A stretch of 36,197 bases of DNA from an uncultured Myxococcales bacterium (GTDB lineage: Bacteria; Myxococcota; Myxococcia; Myxococcales; Myxococcaceae), in the NCBI GenBank assembly GCA_903911905.1, contig CAIWFK010000333.1, positions 1 to 36,197 on the forward strand, in the 5' to 3' direction. Below are positions 1 through 7,813 of the stretch, piece after piece. Each line of letters opens with the position of its first letter. Within the stretch, counting starts at the first letter, position 1. The notes under the pieces were generated by a model. The model saw nothing but the letters and a program-made list of their open reading frames with translations, was not told the origin of the DNA and did not search any database. A program made the translations under genes and the position numbers.

Positions 1-776
1 ACGCGGGCCTGATCGCCGCGAACGTCAAGCCACCCGAGCCTGCGCCCACCCGCGAGATGCTGGCCAACGAGCGCGCCGACACCCTCTTCCAGCGCTTCAT
101 GCCCTTCGACGCCACCCGCGCCCTGGGCCAGCTGCCGAAGGACAAGCTCGACGAGCTGGGCCTGACCGCGACCGACCGCCACCTCGAGGTCACCATCGCT
201 GGGCAGGTGCGCCGCTTCACCGTCAGCCGCCCAGTGCCGGGCATCATCGGCACCTACGTGCAGGACGACGTGAGCCATGACGTGTACCTGGTGCAGGGCG
301 CGGTGTTCAGCGACCTCGACCCTGGCTCGCAGCTGCTGGTCGACCGCCGGCTGCACGCCTTCAGACAGCCCGAGTTCGACGCCTTCACGGTGGAAAGCCA
401 GGGCACCTCGGTCGACTTCGTGCAGAGCAACGCCGACATTCCCCAGAGCGCGAAGGTGGCCCGCGCCGCCACGCCCGACAAGCCCGACGAGATGGCCAAG
501 AACTGGCACGACAAGATCCTCAGCCGGCTGGTGGTGACCGAGGTGCTGGGCAAGGGCGAGCTGCCGAAGGAAGGCGAGCCCAAGGTGCGCCTGCGCATCG
601 ACTACCGGTCACACGGGGCGAAGAAGGGCTGGCTCGAGATCGGCTTCGACCCCGGCGGCTTCACCTGGGCACGCAGCGAGAACACCGCGAGCTGGGTCAG
701 CATTCACCAGGGGTCGGAAGAGGTCGTCCTCGAGGCCCAGAAGGTCTTGCGGGGCACCTCGACGTCAGAACGCTGA
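1..776 (+). CDS. DUF4340-like protein, 5' partial
   Basis: The frame is open from base 3 to the TGA at 774-776, so the gene enters from outside the window and the first ATG inside (57) is probably internal. The visible 258 or so residues run without a membrane segment. The order of elements, LDELGL followed by a short beta-rich stretch, then DVYLVQGAVFSDL and later DAFTVESQG, is the pattern I know from DUF4340 proteins, which in many bacteria sit beside GldG-like ABC-transporter auxiliary genes. A charged C-terminal half (KILSRLVVTEVLGKGELP, then GWLEIGF) follows. The upstream neighbour is not visible, so the transporter link cannot be tested here. The family call is by pattern only; the reading frame is secure. 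Confidence 0.6.
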   Translation, partial: AGLIAANVKPPEPAPTREMLANERADTLFQRFMPFDATRALGQLPKDKLDELGLTATDRHLEVTIAGQVRRFTVSRPVPGIIGTYVQDDVSHDVYLVQGAVFSDLDPGSQLLVDRRLHAFRQPEFDAFTVESQGTSVDFVQSNADIPQSAKVARAATPDKPDEMAKNWHDKILSRLVVTEVLGKGELPKEGEPKVRLRIDYRSHGAKKGWLEIGFDPGGFTWARSENTASWVSIHQGSEEVVLEAQKVLRGTSTSER

Positions 777-865
777 CCCTCGGGGGTACGACGCGACCCC
801 TGAAGGCCGCGCACAAGCTGCGCGAATCGCTGATCGGCCGAGGTTGGTACGCGCCGTGCTCTCTG

Positions 866-889
866 GTGGGGGGCTGGTCGTTCCCCCAC
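866..889 (+). promoter_or_regulatory. Leader hairpin before chemotaxis receptor gene
   Basis: GTGGGGG (866-872) and CCCCCAC (883-889) form a perfect 7-bp inverted repeat with a 10-nt loop. It ends two bases before the likely ribosome binding site GAGGT (891-895) of the gene starting at 900. In mRNA this could form a leader stem. It might instead be a leftover terminator of the upstream gene, but there is no T tract. Function is not known. Confidence 0.25.
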
Positions 890-899
890 GAGGTCGCAC

Positions 900-2453
900 A
901 TGAAACTGAGGTCCAAGCTCTTCACTGCCATTGTGGCGCCGCTGGCCATCGCCGTAGTGGTCGAAGGCGTGTTCGCCTCGACCTACGAGAAGTCGGCGCT
1001 CACCGACGGTCTGACTGAAAAGGCCCGGTCGCTGGGCAACCTGCTCGAGAACGTGGTGGGGCCGAACCTCGCCATGAACGACGCGGCGGCGGTGACAGAC
1101 AGCCTGGGGTACGTGAAGCAGGACCGCGACTTCCGCTTCGCGCTCGCCTTCGGCGCTGATGGCAAGCCGATGTCGTCGGTCGGCACCGCCGACCCTGAGT
1201 TCTCGCTGGGGCAGGTGCCCGCCGAGACCGAGCTGCGCATGCTGGGTGGCAGCATCGTCGCGGTGGTGCCGGTGAGGTCGCAGGGCAAGGTCTTCGGCGC
1301 GATCGCGCTGGGCATCGCCCGCACCTCGCAGCAGGCAAAGGTCGGCCGCACGGTGGTGTGGTTCGCGCTGGTGGCGATGATGCTCGCCGGCCTGCTGGCC
1401 TGGGCGCTGGGCGGGCTGCTGCTCAAGCCAGTTCGCGCGGTGCTCGAGGTGCTCGAGGCGATGGCGCGGGGCGATCTCTCGCAGAGCGCCAGGGTGGAGT
1501 CGCGCGACGAGCTGGGCGACATGGCGCTCGCGCTCAACGCGGCGTTGGCCAGAGTCGGAGAGACCCTGGCCGAGGCCAGCGGCATGGCCACCCGCGTCGC
1601 CGAGGCCTCGAAGGAGCTGGCCACCATGTCCGACGCCATCTCGAGTGGCGCGCGGCAGCAGGGCGAGAGCCTCAGCCAGACCACCGCCAGCATCACCGAG
1701 CTGACCGCGAGCGTGAAGCAGAACGCCGAGAGCGCCAGCAAGGCCAACACCCTGGCCCATGGCTCGCGCGAGGTCGCCGAGCGTGGGCAGACCATCACCA
1801 GCTCAGCGGTCACCGGCATGGACGGCATCACCGCCTCGTCGAAGAAGATCGCCGACATCACTGGAGCCATCGACGAGTTGGCGTTCCAGACCAACCTGCT
1901 GGCGCTCAACGCCGCGGTCGAGGCCGCGCGCGCCGGGGAACAGGGCCGCGGCTTCGCGGTGGTCGCCGCCGAGGTGCGCAGCTTGGCGGGGCGCAGCGCC
2001 ATGGCCGCCAGAGAGATCAAGCGGTTGATTCAGGAAAGCGTCACCCAGGTCGACCTGGGGGCGAAGCAGGTCAATCATTCCGGCGAGACGCTGCGTGAGA
2101 TCGTCAGCTCGGTCGGCAAGGTCAGCCACATCGTCGGAGAGATCTCGACCGCGTCACGCGAGCAGGCGCAGGGCATCGAAGAGGTCACTGGCGCGCTCAC
2201 GCAGATGGAACGGGTCATGCGCTCGAACGGGGAGCAGACCCAGCGGCTGAGCGCCACCGCTCGCGCGTTCTCGAGTCAGGCTCAGCAACTGCTCGACCTG
2301 GTCGGGCGGTTCACGATCTCGCAGCCTGGCCGGGGCTCGAGCCCGTCGCCCGAGGCTGGAGCGGCACCCGAGTACGAGGCGCCAGACGATCAGCACGACG
2401 AGCGCTTCGTTCCCCTTCCCGCCAGCGAGCCCCGCGGCCACGAACTGCGGTGA
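900..2453 (+). CDS. Methyl-accepting chemotaxis protein
   Basis: A 517-residue transmembrane chemoreceptor that would signal to CheA/CheW. Membrane segment 1 is at about residues 8-27, a periplasmic sensor of about 125 residues follows (Cache/PAS-like in size, ligand unknown), and membrane segment 2 is at about 152-174. A HAMP linker (LKPVRAVLEVLEAMARGDL, DELGDMALALN) occupies about 175-225. The cytoplasmic signalling helix carries the conserved hairpin tip, ELAFQTNLLALNAAVEAARA at about 326-345, then GRGFAVVAAEVRSLAGRSA. The C-terminus lacks a CheR/CheB-docking pentapeptide and ends in a Pro/acidic tail of about 45 residues. The ATG at 900 has GAGGT five bases upstream. No other che genes are in the window, so this is an orphan receptor. 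A GTG at 2450 overlaps its stop codon as GTGA (see the repeat tract). Confidence 0.96.
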   Translation: MKLRSKLFTAIVAPLAIAVVVEGVFASTYEKSALTDGLTEKARSLGNLLENVVGPNLAMNDAAAVTDSLGYVKQDRDFRFALAFGADGKPMSSVGTADPEFSLGQVPAETELRMLGGSIVAVVPVRSQGKVFGAIALGIARTSQQAKVGRTVVWFALVAMMLAGLLAWALGGLLLKPVRAVLEVLEAMARGDLSQSARVESRDELGDMALALNAALARVGETLAEASGMATRVAEASKELATMSDAISSGARQQGESLSQTTASITELTASVKQNAESASKANTLAHGSREVAERGQTITSSAVTGMDGITASSKKIADITGAIDELAFQTNLLALNAAVEAARAGEQGRGFAVVAAEVRSLAGRSAMAAREIKRLIQESVTQVDLGAKQVNHSGETLREIVSSVGKVSHIVGEISTASREQAQGIEEVTGALTQMERVMRSNGEQTQRLSATARAFSSQAQQLLDLVGRFTISQPGRGSSPSPEAGAAPEYEAPDDQHDERFVPLPASEPRGHELR

Positions 2454-2472
2454 GCGCTGACGAGCGGTGGGC

Positions 2473-2850
2473 GTCGGTTGACCGCTGCTCGACACACTCC
2501 GTCGGTGGACAGCCGCTCGACACGCACACCGTCGGTTGGGCGCGCCTCGACTTCTGCGAGTGCTGCCTGCACGTCGCCGCGGCGGGAGGCAACCCCAATG
2601 CCGACCTCATCGCCCGGCGCGGCCGCGACGCGCGCACTGTTGGTGGACCGCCGCTCGACACGCGCACGGCAGTGGACCGCCGCTCGACGCGCGCACCGTC
2701 GGTTGACCCCCGCTCGACACGCGCGCGCCGTCGCCGCTCGACGCGTGCACCGTCAGTGGACCGCCCCTCGACACGCGCACCGTCGGTGGACCGCCGCTCG
2801 ACACGCGCACCCTCGGTGGACCGACGCTCGACACGCGCACCGTCTGTGTG
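2473..2850 (+). repeat. Degenerate 30-bp tandem repeat tract
   Basis: About ten imperfect copies of a 30-bp unit that begins GTCGGTGGACCGCCGCTCG and ends ACACGCGCACC. Near-perfect head-to-tail copies are at 2752-2781, 2782-2811 and 2812-2841. More diverged copies start at 2473 (28 nt), 2501, 2531 (broken off after about 17 nt), 2639, 2669 (29 nt), 2698 (32 nt) and 2730 (22 nt); 2550-2636 is non-repeat sequence. The tract lies between two convergent genes and accounts for most of the gap 2454-2899. A frame starting at a GTG (2450) that overlaps the receptor stop as GTGA stays open to 2851 and reads the last copies as PSVDRRSTRA repeats. The older copies are out of phase with it (28-, 29-, 32- and 22-nt units), and other frames are open too, so coding is doubtful. 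There are no unique spacers, so this is not CRISPR. Confidence 0.85.
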
Positions 2851-2899
2851 AGTCCCAGATCAGGCACCCACCCTCGGTTGGCGCCGTCGGCCTCAGCGC

Positions 2900-5635
2900 C
2901 TACTTCTTCACGCTGGCGCGCAGCTCGGCAGCGAAGGCCTGCCACGCAGCATCACGTACCGCCCGCGTGGCCAACGAGCCCGGCAACGCTTGCGCCAGGC
3001 GAAGCGCCGGTCCACCGGCACTGCCCGCAGCCTGCGCGCGCGCGCGCACCGTCGCACCGTTCCACGCCGGCTGCTCGTAACAGCGAACCTGCAGGCACGG
3101 CTCGAGTTCGACCAACGCCCCCGCCGCGTCGCCTCGCAGCGAGAGGATGATCGCCGACATCGCGCGCGCCGAGCCGTGCGTCGGGTCAGTGCCTTCGCCG
3201 CGCAGCGCCAACACCCGGTCGTCGTGCCCCGACAAGAACGCGGCCGCCACCAGGGCGTCGCCGAACTCTTCGCGTGAATCGACCCGCTGGGCCTCGGCCC
3301 ACGCGCGGGCCGCGTCCCCCTGGAACACCAAGGTGTCGATCATCGACACCACGCTGATGGGGTCTTCCGGCTGCAGCCGCAGCTGTTGCGCGAAGGCCGC
3401 CTGCGCCTCGGTGAACGCGGCCTCGGCCCGGGCGTCGTCGGCCCCCAGCTGCAAGCGCCCCAGCGCCAACAACGCTTCCCCCAGGCTGACCCGCACCGCG
3501 ACCGACTCCCGCCCCGAGAGCAACCGGCGCCCCTCGGCCACTGCGCGCTCGGCGTCACGGCGGGCATCGGCCATCGACACCCAGGACTCGATCAGCGCCA
3601 GGTCGGCCATCGACGACACCAACACCGACCCCGGCTGCTCGCCCGGAGCGACCCGGTTCCAATGGTCTGCCACCGCCACCTGCCGGCGGTAGAGCTCGAT
3701 CGCCTGCTCGGTCTGCCCGCGATTGGCTCGCACCACGCCCGCGCGGTTGAGTGCCCCCCGCTGCAAGCGCAGCAGGTCGGTGTTGTCGGGGCTGAGCGCG
3801 GCCAGCTGGTCGATGTCGGCCAGCAGCGCGTCGTCCAACACGAGGGCCTCGTCTTCCTTTCCTTCGTCCAGCAGCAGGTCGACGTCGACCATCTTCAGGC
3901 GCGCCGCCTCGAGCCGCACCGCCGGGTCGTTCGGACGCTGCGCGACCAGGGGCGCAACGACCTGGGCCGCCATGTGCCGCGCCGCCACCGCCCGCTCGCC
4001 TTGACCGCCAGACGACGCGCGCATCGCCTGCTCGTTCCAGGCATGGGCCAGCATCAGCCGCTCGTCGACCGGCCCGCGCTTCAGGTCGAGGTCGCGCGAG
4101 AACGCCCCCAGCGCATCGACCGACAGCCGCTCGCCCAGCTCGAAGGCCCCAGGCGTCTCGTTGAGCGTTGGGGCCAGCTCGCGCAGGAAGAAGCGGGCCA
4201 GGTCACGGGCCTCGTCGCGCTCGCGGCGAACCTGGGCCCCGCCCACCACGCCAGCCACCAACAGCAGCAGCAGCACGGCGGCGATCACCGCGGCCAGGGC
4301 ACGGTAGCGCACCGCCAGCCGCCCCATCACCTCGCGGGTGGTGTACTCGTAGGCCAGCACCCGCTGACCATGCTGGAAGCGCAGCAGGTCTTCGGCCATC
4401 TCACCCGCGTTGCGGTAGCGACGGCCCGGCTCGCGATCGAGCGCCTTCTCGCAGATCGCCACCAGCTCGGGAGGCGCGGCCGGCTCGAGCTCACGCACCT
4501 TCGGGGCGGTGCCCGAGCGCACGTCGGCCAGCACGTCCCACGGAGAGCGGCCGATGAAGGGCGCCCTCCCGGTGAGCAGCTCGAACAGAATCGCCCCCAG
4601 GCCCCACACGTCGCTGCGCTCGTCGACCGCGTCGTGCTGCCCCCAGGCCTGCTCGGGCGACATGTACGAAGGCGTGCCGACCGGGCCCATGTCGCGACCG
4701 CCGGTGAGGTCGGGCGCCAACTGCATCGGGCGCGCGTTGCGCTCGGGGCGGCCCAGCACGCGCGCCAGGCCCCAGTCCATCACGTAGGTCTCGCCGTGCG
4801 CTCCCAGCATGATGTTCTGGGGCTTCAAATCGCGGTGAATGACCTGGCGGTGGTGGGCCGAGGCGACGGCATGGGTGGCGGCGAGCACGTCGGGCACGAA
4901 GGCCAGGCGCCCCTCGAGCGACCGGGCGTCGATGAGCGCCTGGCCCAGGGTGCGGCCCCGCACCCGCTGCATGGTGTAATAGAGCGTGCCGTCGCCGCGC
5001 CGCCCCAGCTCGTAGACGCGCACGATGCTGGGGTGCTCGAGCTGCGCGGTGACCCGGGCCTCGCGAAGGAAGCGCGCCTCGAGCTGTCGCACCGCCAGGG
5101 TGTCGTAGCTGGTGCTGGTGGTGATGTCGCGGTGGAGCACCTTGAAGGCCACGTTGCGCTGCAGGAAGTGGTCGCGGGCCAGCAACACCTGCCCCACCCC
5201 GCCCTTGCCCAGCTCTTCGGTGCGCCCGTTCTTGCCGGTGTCGAAGCTGTAGCGCCCGCGCGCTTCGGCGCCGACGTTCTCGGGCGTCTCGAGGCTGTCG
5301 AAGCTGGGCATGCTGGTGCCCGAGCCCTCACGCGAGGTGACCTGCACCGCGGGGTGTTCGCCCGAGCGCAAGGTCGCCGAGATGCCGTCGAGGCTCTCGC
5401 GCATCGGCTTGGGCAGCGAGTCGATGGTCGCGCCCGGGTCGCCGCCCGCGGCCGAGATGGCCTCGTCGACCAGCGACTCGACCAGAATCTTTCGGGTCGA
5501 GTCGAGCACGCCTCGCCGCGCGAGCACGTCGCACAGGGTCTCGCCCTTCTCGCGACTGACCATCCATTCTGCGCCGGCGTTGAGCACCACCGCCGCGGGG
5601 GCCAGGCCCAGCTGCTGCACGAAGAGCGCGCGCAA
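2900..5635 (-). CDS. Membrane Ser/Thr protein kinase with C-terminal repeat region
   Basis: A Hanks-type kinase of about 911 residues. Residues 1-130 are a helical N-terminal extension. The kinase domain is at about 136-420: glycine loop GKGGVGQV (143-150), catalytic lysine in VAFKVL (165), HRDLKPQN (267-274), DWG in place of DFG (287-289), SPEQ (326-329) and DVWGLGAILFELLTG. A membrane helix is at about 447-468, followed by about 440 Ala/Leu-rich helical residues that look like TPR-type repeats. The N-terminus should be cytoplasmic and the repeats periplasmic. There is no ATG near the start. Candidates are TTG at 5635 or CTG at 5638, both in the phrase SPDRELLRALFVQQ, which directly follows the TGA of the lipoprotein gene in the same frame. 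Translation is probably by reinitiation. The substrate is unknown. It ends convergent to the chemotaxis receptor. Confidence 0.92.
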   Translation of the reverse strand: MRALFVQQLGLAPAAVVLNAGAEWMVSREKGETLCDVLARRGVLDSTRKILVESLVDEAISAAGGDPGATIDSLPKPMRESLDGISATLRSGEHPAVQVTSREGSGTSMPSFDSLETPENVGAEARGRYSFDTGKNGRTEELGKGGVGQVLLARDHFLQRNVAFKVLHRDITTSTSYDTLAVRQLEARFLREARVTAQLEHPSIVRVYELGRRGDGTLYYTMQRVRGRTLGQALIDARSLEGRLAFVPDVLAATHAVASAHHRQVIHRDLKPQNIMLGAHGETYVMDWGLARVLGRPERNARPMQLAPDLTGGRDMGPVGTPSYMSPEQAWGQHDAVDERSDVWGLGAILFELLTGRAPFIGRSPWDVLADVRSGTAPKVRELEPAAPPELVAICEKALDREPGRRYRNAGEMAEDLLRFQHGQRVLAYEYTTREVMGRLAVRYRALAAVIAAVLLLLLVAGVVGGAQVRRERDEARDLARFFLRELAPTLNETPGAFELGERLSVDALGAFSRDLDLKRGPVDERLMLAHAWNEQAMRASSGGQGERAVAARHMAAQVVAPLVAQRPNDPAVRLEAARLKMVDVDLLLDEGKEDEALVLDDALLADIDQLAALSPDNTDLLRLQRGALNRAGVVRANRGQTEQAIELYRRQVAVADHWNRVAPGEQPGSVLVSSMADLALIESWVSMADARRDAERAVAEGRRLLSGRESVAVRVSLGEALLALGRLQLGADDARAEAAFTEAQAAFAQQLRLQPEDPISVVSMIDTLVFQGDAARAWAEAQRVDSREEFGDALVAAAFLSGHDDRVLALRGEGTDPTHGSARAMSAIILSLRGDAAGALVELEPCLQVRCYEQPAWNGATVRARAQAAGSAGGPALRLAQALPGSLATRAVRDAAWQAFAAELRASVKK

Positions 5636-5653
5636 CAGTTCGCGATCGGGGGA

Positions 5654-6121
5654 TCACGGGTGGTGGTCTCCGTCGGTCGGCGCGCCGGGCTCGGTCTGGT
5701 GCACCAGCTTCTCTCGCACCTGGTTCACCTTGGCGCGGCAGTCTTCGAGCGCGAGGAGCGCCCGTTGGTCGACGCCGCCGTCACGGCCCACCAGCTCGGC
5801 CAGGCGCGTGCACGCCGCCATCTGCGCCTCGAGCATCGCCGGCTCGGTGCCCGGCTTCGGCGCCACGGCGAGCGGCACGGGCAGGTGCACCCGGCCCTTG
5901 CGAATGGTGGCCGCCAGCTTCTGCGCTTCGGCGCGGTGGCGGCTGGCCTCGGGCACGGCGTCGAGGTCGACCAGCAAGGCATCGAACGCAGGAGACTCCA
6001 CGCGCTCGCTGCGGGCGAGCAAGGACTCGTACTGGGCGTGCACACGCGACCACTGCTCGGCGCCCGCGTCGCGGCAGGCACCGAAGCTCAGCAGGGTGAT
6101 GACGAGGAGACCGCGCTTCAC
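5654..6121 (-). CDS. Small putative lipoprotein
   Basis: A 155-residue protein with a short basic start (MKRG), a hydrophobic stretch and a Cys at residue 16 in SFGAC. This is a slightly off-consensus lipobox, with Phe at -3. The mature part is helical and charged, with two further Cys (in MAACTRL and LEDCRAK) that could form a disulfide. I do not recognise the family. It lies directly upstream of the kinase gene on the same strand and in the same reading frame, with only one TGA and a few codons between them. It may work with the extracytoplasmic repeat part of that kinase (inference from position only). Confidence 0.75.
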   Translation of the reverse strand: MKRGLLVITLLSFGACRDAGAEQWSRVHAQYESLLARSERVESPAFDALLVDLDAVPEASRHRAEAQKLAATIRKGRVHLPVPLAVAPKPGTEPAMLEAQMAACTRLAELVGRDGGVDQRALLALEDCRAKVNQVREKLVHQTEPGAPTDGDHHP

Positions 6122-6168
6122 GGGGGACCCGAGCCTAGAGCGGTCGGAAGGTCAGGTCACGTCGCGTG

Positions 6169-6609
6169 TCAGGGCTCCGAGGGGACAGGGGTCAAGAGCG
6201 TCATCATCAGCCAGTCACCCTCGAAGAAGCCCTGCAGGACCACCGTCTCGAGCTCGACCTGTTCACGCGGCAGGGCCGCACACCCGACCCGGTAACGACG
6301 TCGATACGGGGCGAAGCCAAGCCGGCCGACGTCGATGAGGTGCCTCGTCACCAGCTCACGCTCGGTCTCGGCGAGCACCTCGGCCAGCTCCGAGGTCGGC
6401 GACAACGCGCGGCCCGCCATGCGGCTGGCGAGCGCGTTGGCCGCGACGATGCGACTGCCCAGGTGAAAGACGACGCCGAGCACCGCCTCGTCGAGCAACG
6501 CGAGCAGCGCGGGGTACCGTTCGGCAAGACGAGCCAGGGCACGGCTCGACCGGTCGAGGTCCCTCGTGAGGGGGTTCGACTCGGGCTCGAGGAGTTTCGC
6601 GTTCTTCAT
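6169..6609 (-). CDS. Single-domain PAS-like protein
   Basis: A protein of 146 residues when the internal ATG at 6609 is used. The frame extends further up to 6723, but that stretch is Arg-rich and unlike the rest, so the later start is preferred. No clear ribosome binding site is visible. Residues 20-36 form a helix, and about 37-140 have the layout of a PAS fold: LLDEAVLGVVFHLGSRIVAA, NALASRMAG, a long helix, then paired strands (FAPYRRRYRVGCAAL, VELETVVLQGFFEGDWLMM). No output domain is attached, so it could be a sensor or adaptor for another protein. It is separated from the lipoprotein-kinase pair by 47 bp on the same strand and divergent from family member A (6754). PAS assignment is by pattern and moderate. 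Confidence 0.6.
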   Translation of the reverse strand: MKNAKLLEPESNPLTRDLDRSSRALARLAERYPALLALLDEAVLGVVFHLGSRIVAANALASRMAGRALSPTSELAEVLAETERELVTRHLIDVGRLGFAPYRRRYRVGCAALPREQVELETVVLQGFFEGDWLMMTLLTPVPSEP

Positions 6610-6674
6610 GGCGCTGAACCGATTTTCGCGAGCCCTGCGGCCCCGGGCGATTCGACAGGGGGGCCGTGGCGCGA

Positions 6675-6725
6675 ATTGTTTTGCGCGAGGTCCGTGGACT
6701 CCTCGCTCCCCCGTGCCACGCAAAA
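6675..6725 (+). promoter_or_regulatory. Shared ATTSTTTTGCG element with inverted copy
   Basis: ATTGTTTTGCGCG at 6675-6687 is followed by the inverse CGCAAAA at 6719-6725, 33 bp away. The site is in the divergent gap between the PAS-like gene (start 6609) and gene A (start 6754), about 79 bp before A. The same element, with one change, occurs at 11310-11322 and at 14852-14861, each 77-91 bp before a plus-strand start. TTTTGCG occurs nowhere else that I could find in the window. Regulator unknown. Confidence 0.4.
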
Positions 6726-6753
6726 AAGAGCCGGCCGCGGGTCTCCTCGGGGC

Positions 6754-7779
6754 ATGACCCGAACGACCCGCCCGCCTGCGCGACCCATTCTTCCGGCGAT
6801 TTCACCCCGCACGCCCCCTGCGAAACCAGCCGGCACCACGCCCCAGGCGCTGGGTTGGACCACCACGCCTCGCGCGCCCGCGAGTCCAGCGCCACTGGGC
6901 GCGCCTGCCAGCCTCGCCACCACCTTCGCGAGTCGAGGGCTGCAGCAGACCATCGCCCCCGAGTTCCTGCGCGGGACTGGACCCGGGTTCGACCCCCCGC
7001 ATGCCGATGGTCGAGGGGCCGCGCTGGCCAGGAACTTCTTCGAGCAGCTCGACGTGCCCAGGGACGGCTCGACCCTGCCCATCGTGCTCGAAGGAGCGGC
7101 GCACACGTTCGCGCTTCGCACCGAGGCCTCGAAGCGGGGGTTTCAGACCTTCGTGACGGGAGCGCTGACCGCCGACGGTACCCCTGACATCTGTTCCGGC
7201 ATGCTCGCCGACGCCCACGCCTCACTGCCCGGGTTCGCGCAGGGCGCCGAAGCCCCGGCGACGGTACCAGCCGACGCGCCCCCGCTGCTGGTCATCAGCG
7301 ACCTGCACATGAGCTCGTACCCGATGATGCTTCCCTCGCCCGCTGACCTGAAGTCCCGCGGCATCACCCACGTGAAGGTGGGCCTCGAGAACGAAGACCT
7401 GGGGCCGCGGACCGTCGAGGAATACGTCGCGCACGGCCAACCAGCCCAGCGGGCGCTCGCCTTGCAGTTGCTCGCGTACCGGAAGGAAGGCCTCGCGGTA
7501 GACCTGGTGGGGCTCGACCAGCCACGCGACGTCGCCTCGAACGGAGCTCGCCCGTGGCAGACCTCGCAGCTCAAGCGCCTGGCGTGGGAACAGGGCGTCG
7601 GCGGCGACCCGGCGATCTTCGACGCGACCGCCACGAACCTGCCGACCATCGACGCGTACCTCGACGGCCTGGTCGCGAGGTACGAGCCGCTCGGGCCCGC
7701 CTTCGGCGCCCAGCTCAAGCGCATCGCCGATGCCCGGGCCGAGGCGCACGCCGCCGTCGCCGCGACCGCGAATCACTGA
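6754..7779 (+). CDS. Hypothetical protein A, paralogue of the gene at 9382-10329
   Basis: The ATG at 6754 gives 341 residues; the frame is open further upstream, but that stretch overlaps the PAS-like gene and is unlikely to be translated. Residues 1-55 are Ala/Pro/Thr-rich with no signal peptide. The core, from about 90 to the end, is clearly homologous to the minus-strand protein B. Shared phrases are VPRDGS.LPIV, HTFA.R, RGFQTF.TGALT.DG, PADAP.LLV.SD, YVxxxxPAxRALALQ, GARPW.TS..KRLAWE, LP.I.A.LD.L..RYE.LGPAF and QL.RI. By eye about half the core positions are identical. I do not recognise the family. The alternation of LLVISD, VKVGLE and VDLVGLD beta strands recalls ChaN/EreA-like folds, but no catalytic set is evident. 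It is followed after 34 bp by a surface-protein gene on the same strand. It may be controlled by the element at 6675. Confidence 0.8.
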   Translation: MTRTTRPPARPILPAISPRTPPAKPAGTTPQALGWTTTPRAPASPAPLGAPASLATTFASRGLQQTIAPEFLRGTGPGFDPPHADGRGAALARNFFEQLDVPRDGSTLPIVLEGAAHTFALRTEASKRGFQTFVTGALTADGTPDICSGMLADAHASLPGFAQGAEAPATVPADAPPLLVISDLHMSSYPMMLPSPADLKSRGITHVKVGLENEDLGPRTVEEYVAHGQPAQRALALQLLAYRKEGLAVDLVGLDQPRDVASNGARPWQTSQLKRLAWEQGVGGDPAIFDATATNLPTIDAYLDGLVARYEPLGPAFGAQLKRIADARAEAHAAVAATANH

Positions 7780-7813
7780 GTCGTTCTCCTTCTTCGCCCT
7801 CACGAGGTCGTCC

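Noticed and set aside
2473-2850. CRISPR array
   Set aside because: The repeats are head-to-tail without unique spacers and vary in length.
5654-5656. TGA between lipoprotein and kinase as selenocysteine
   Set aside because: No SECIS-like stem could be seen, no selenoprotein family is involved, and the lipoprotein end and kinase start fit normal ends.
3386-6295. A 969-codon open frame on the plus strand
   Set aside because: It is antisense to the Ser/Thr kinase and lipoprotein genes, which have clear domain motifs; the translation is rich in Arg, His and Gln and has no recognisable domain. It is a high-G+C shadow.
6667-6684. Sigma-54 promoter (TGGC ... TTGC)
   Set aside because: The distance between GG and GC is 13 bases instead of 10.
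7294-7320. Metallophosphatase motif in protein A (SDLHMS)
   Set aside because: The paralogue B has SDWPMA at the same position and no other metal-binding motifs are present, so the match is by chance.
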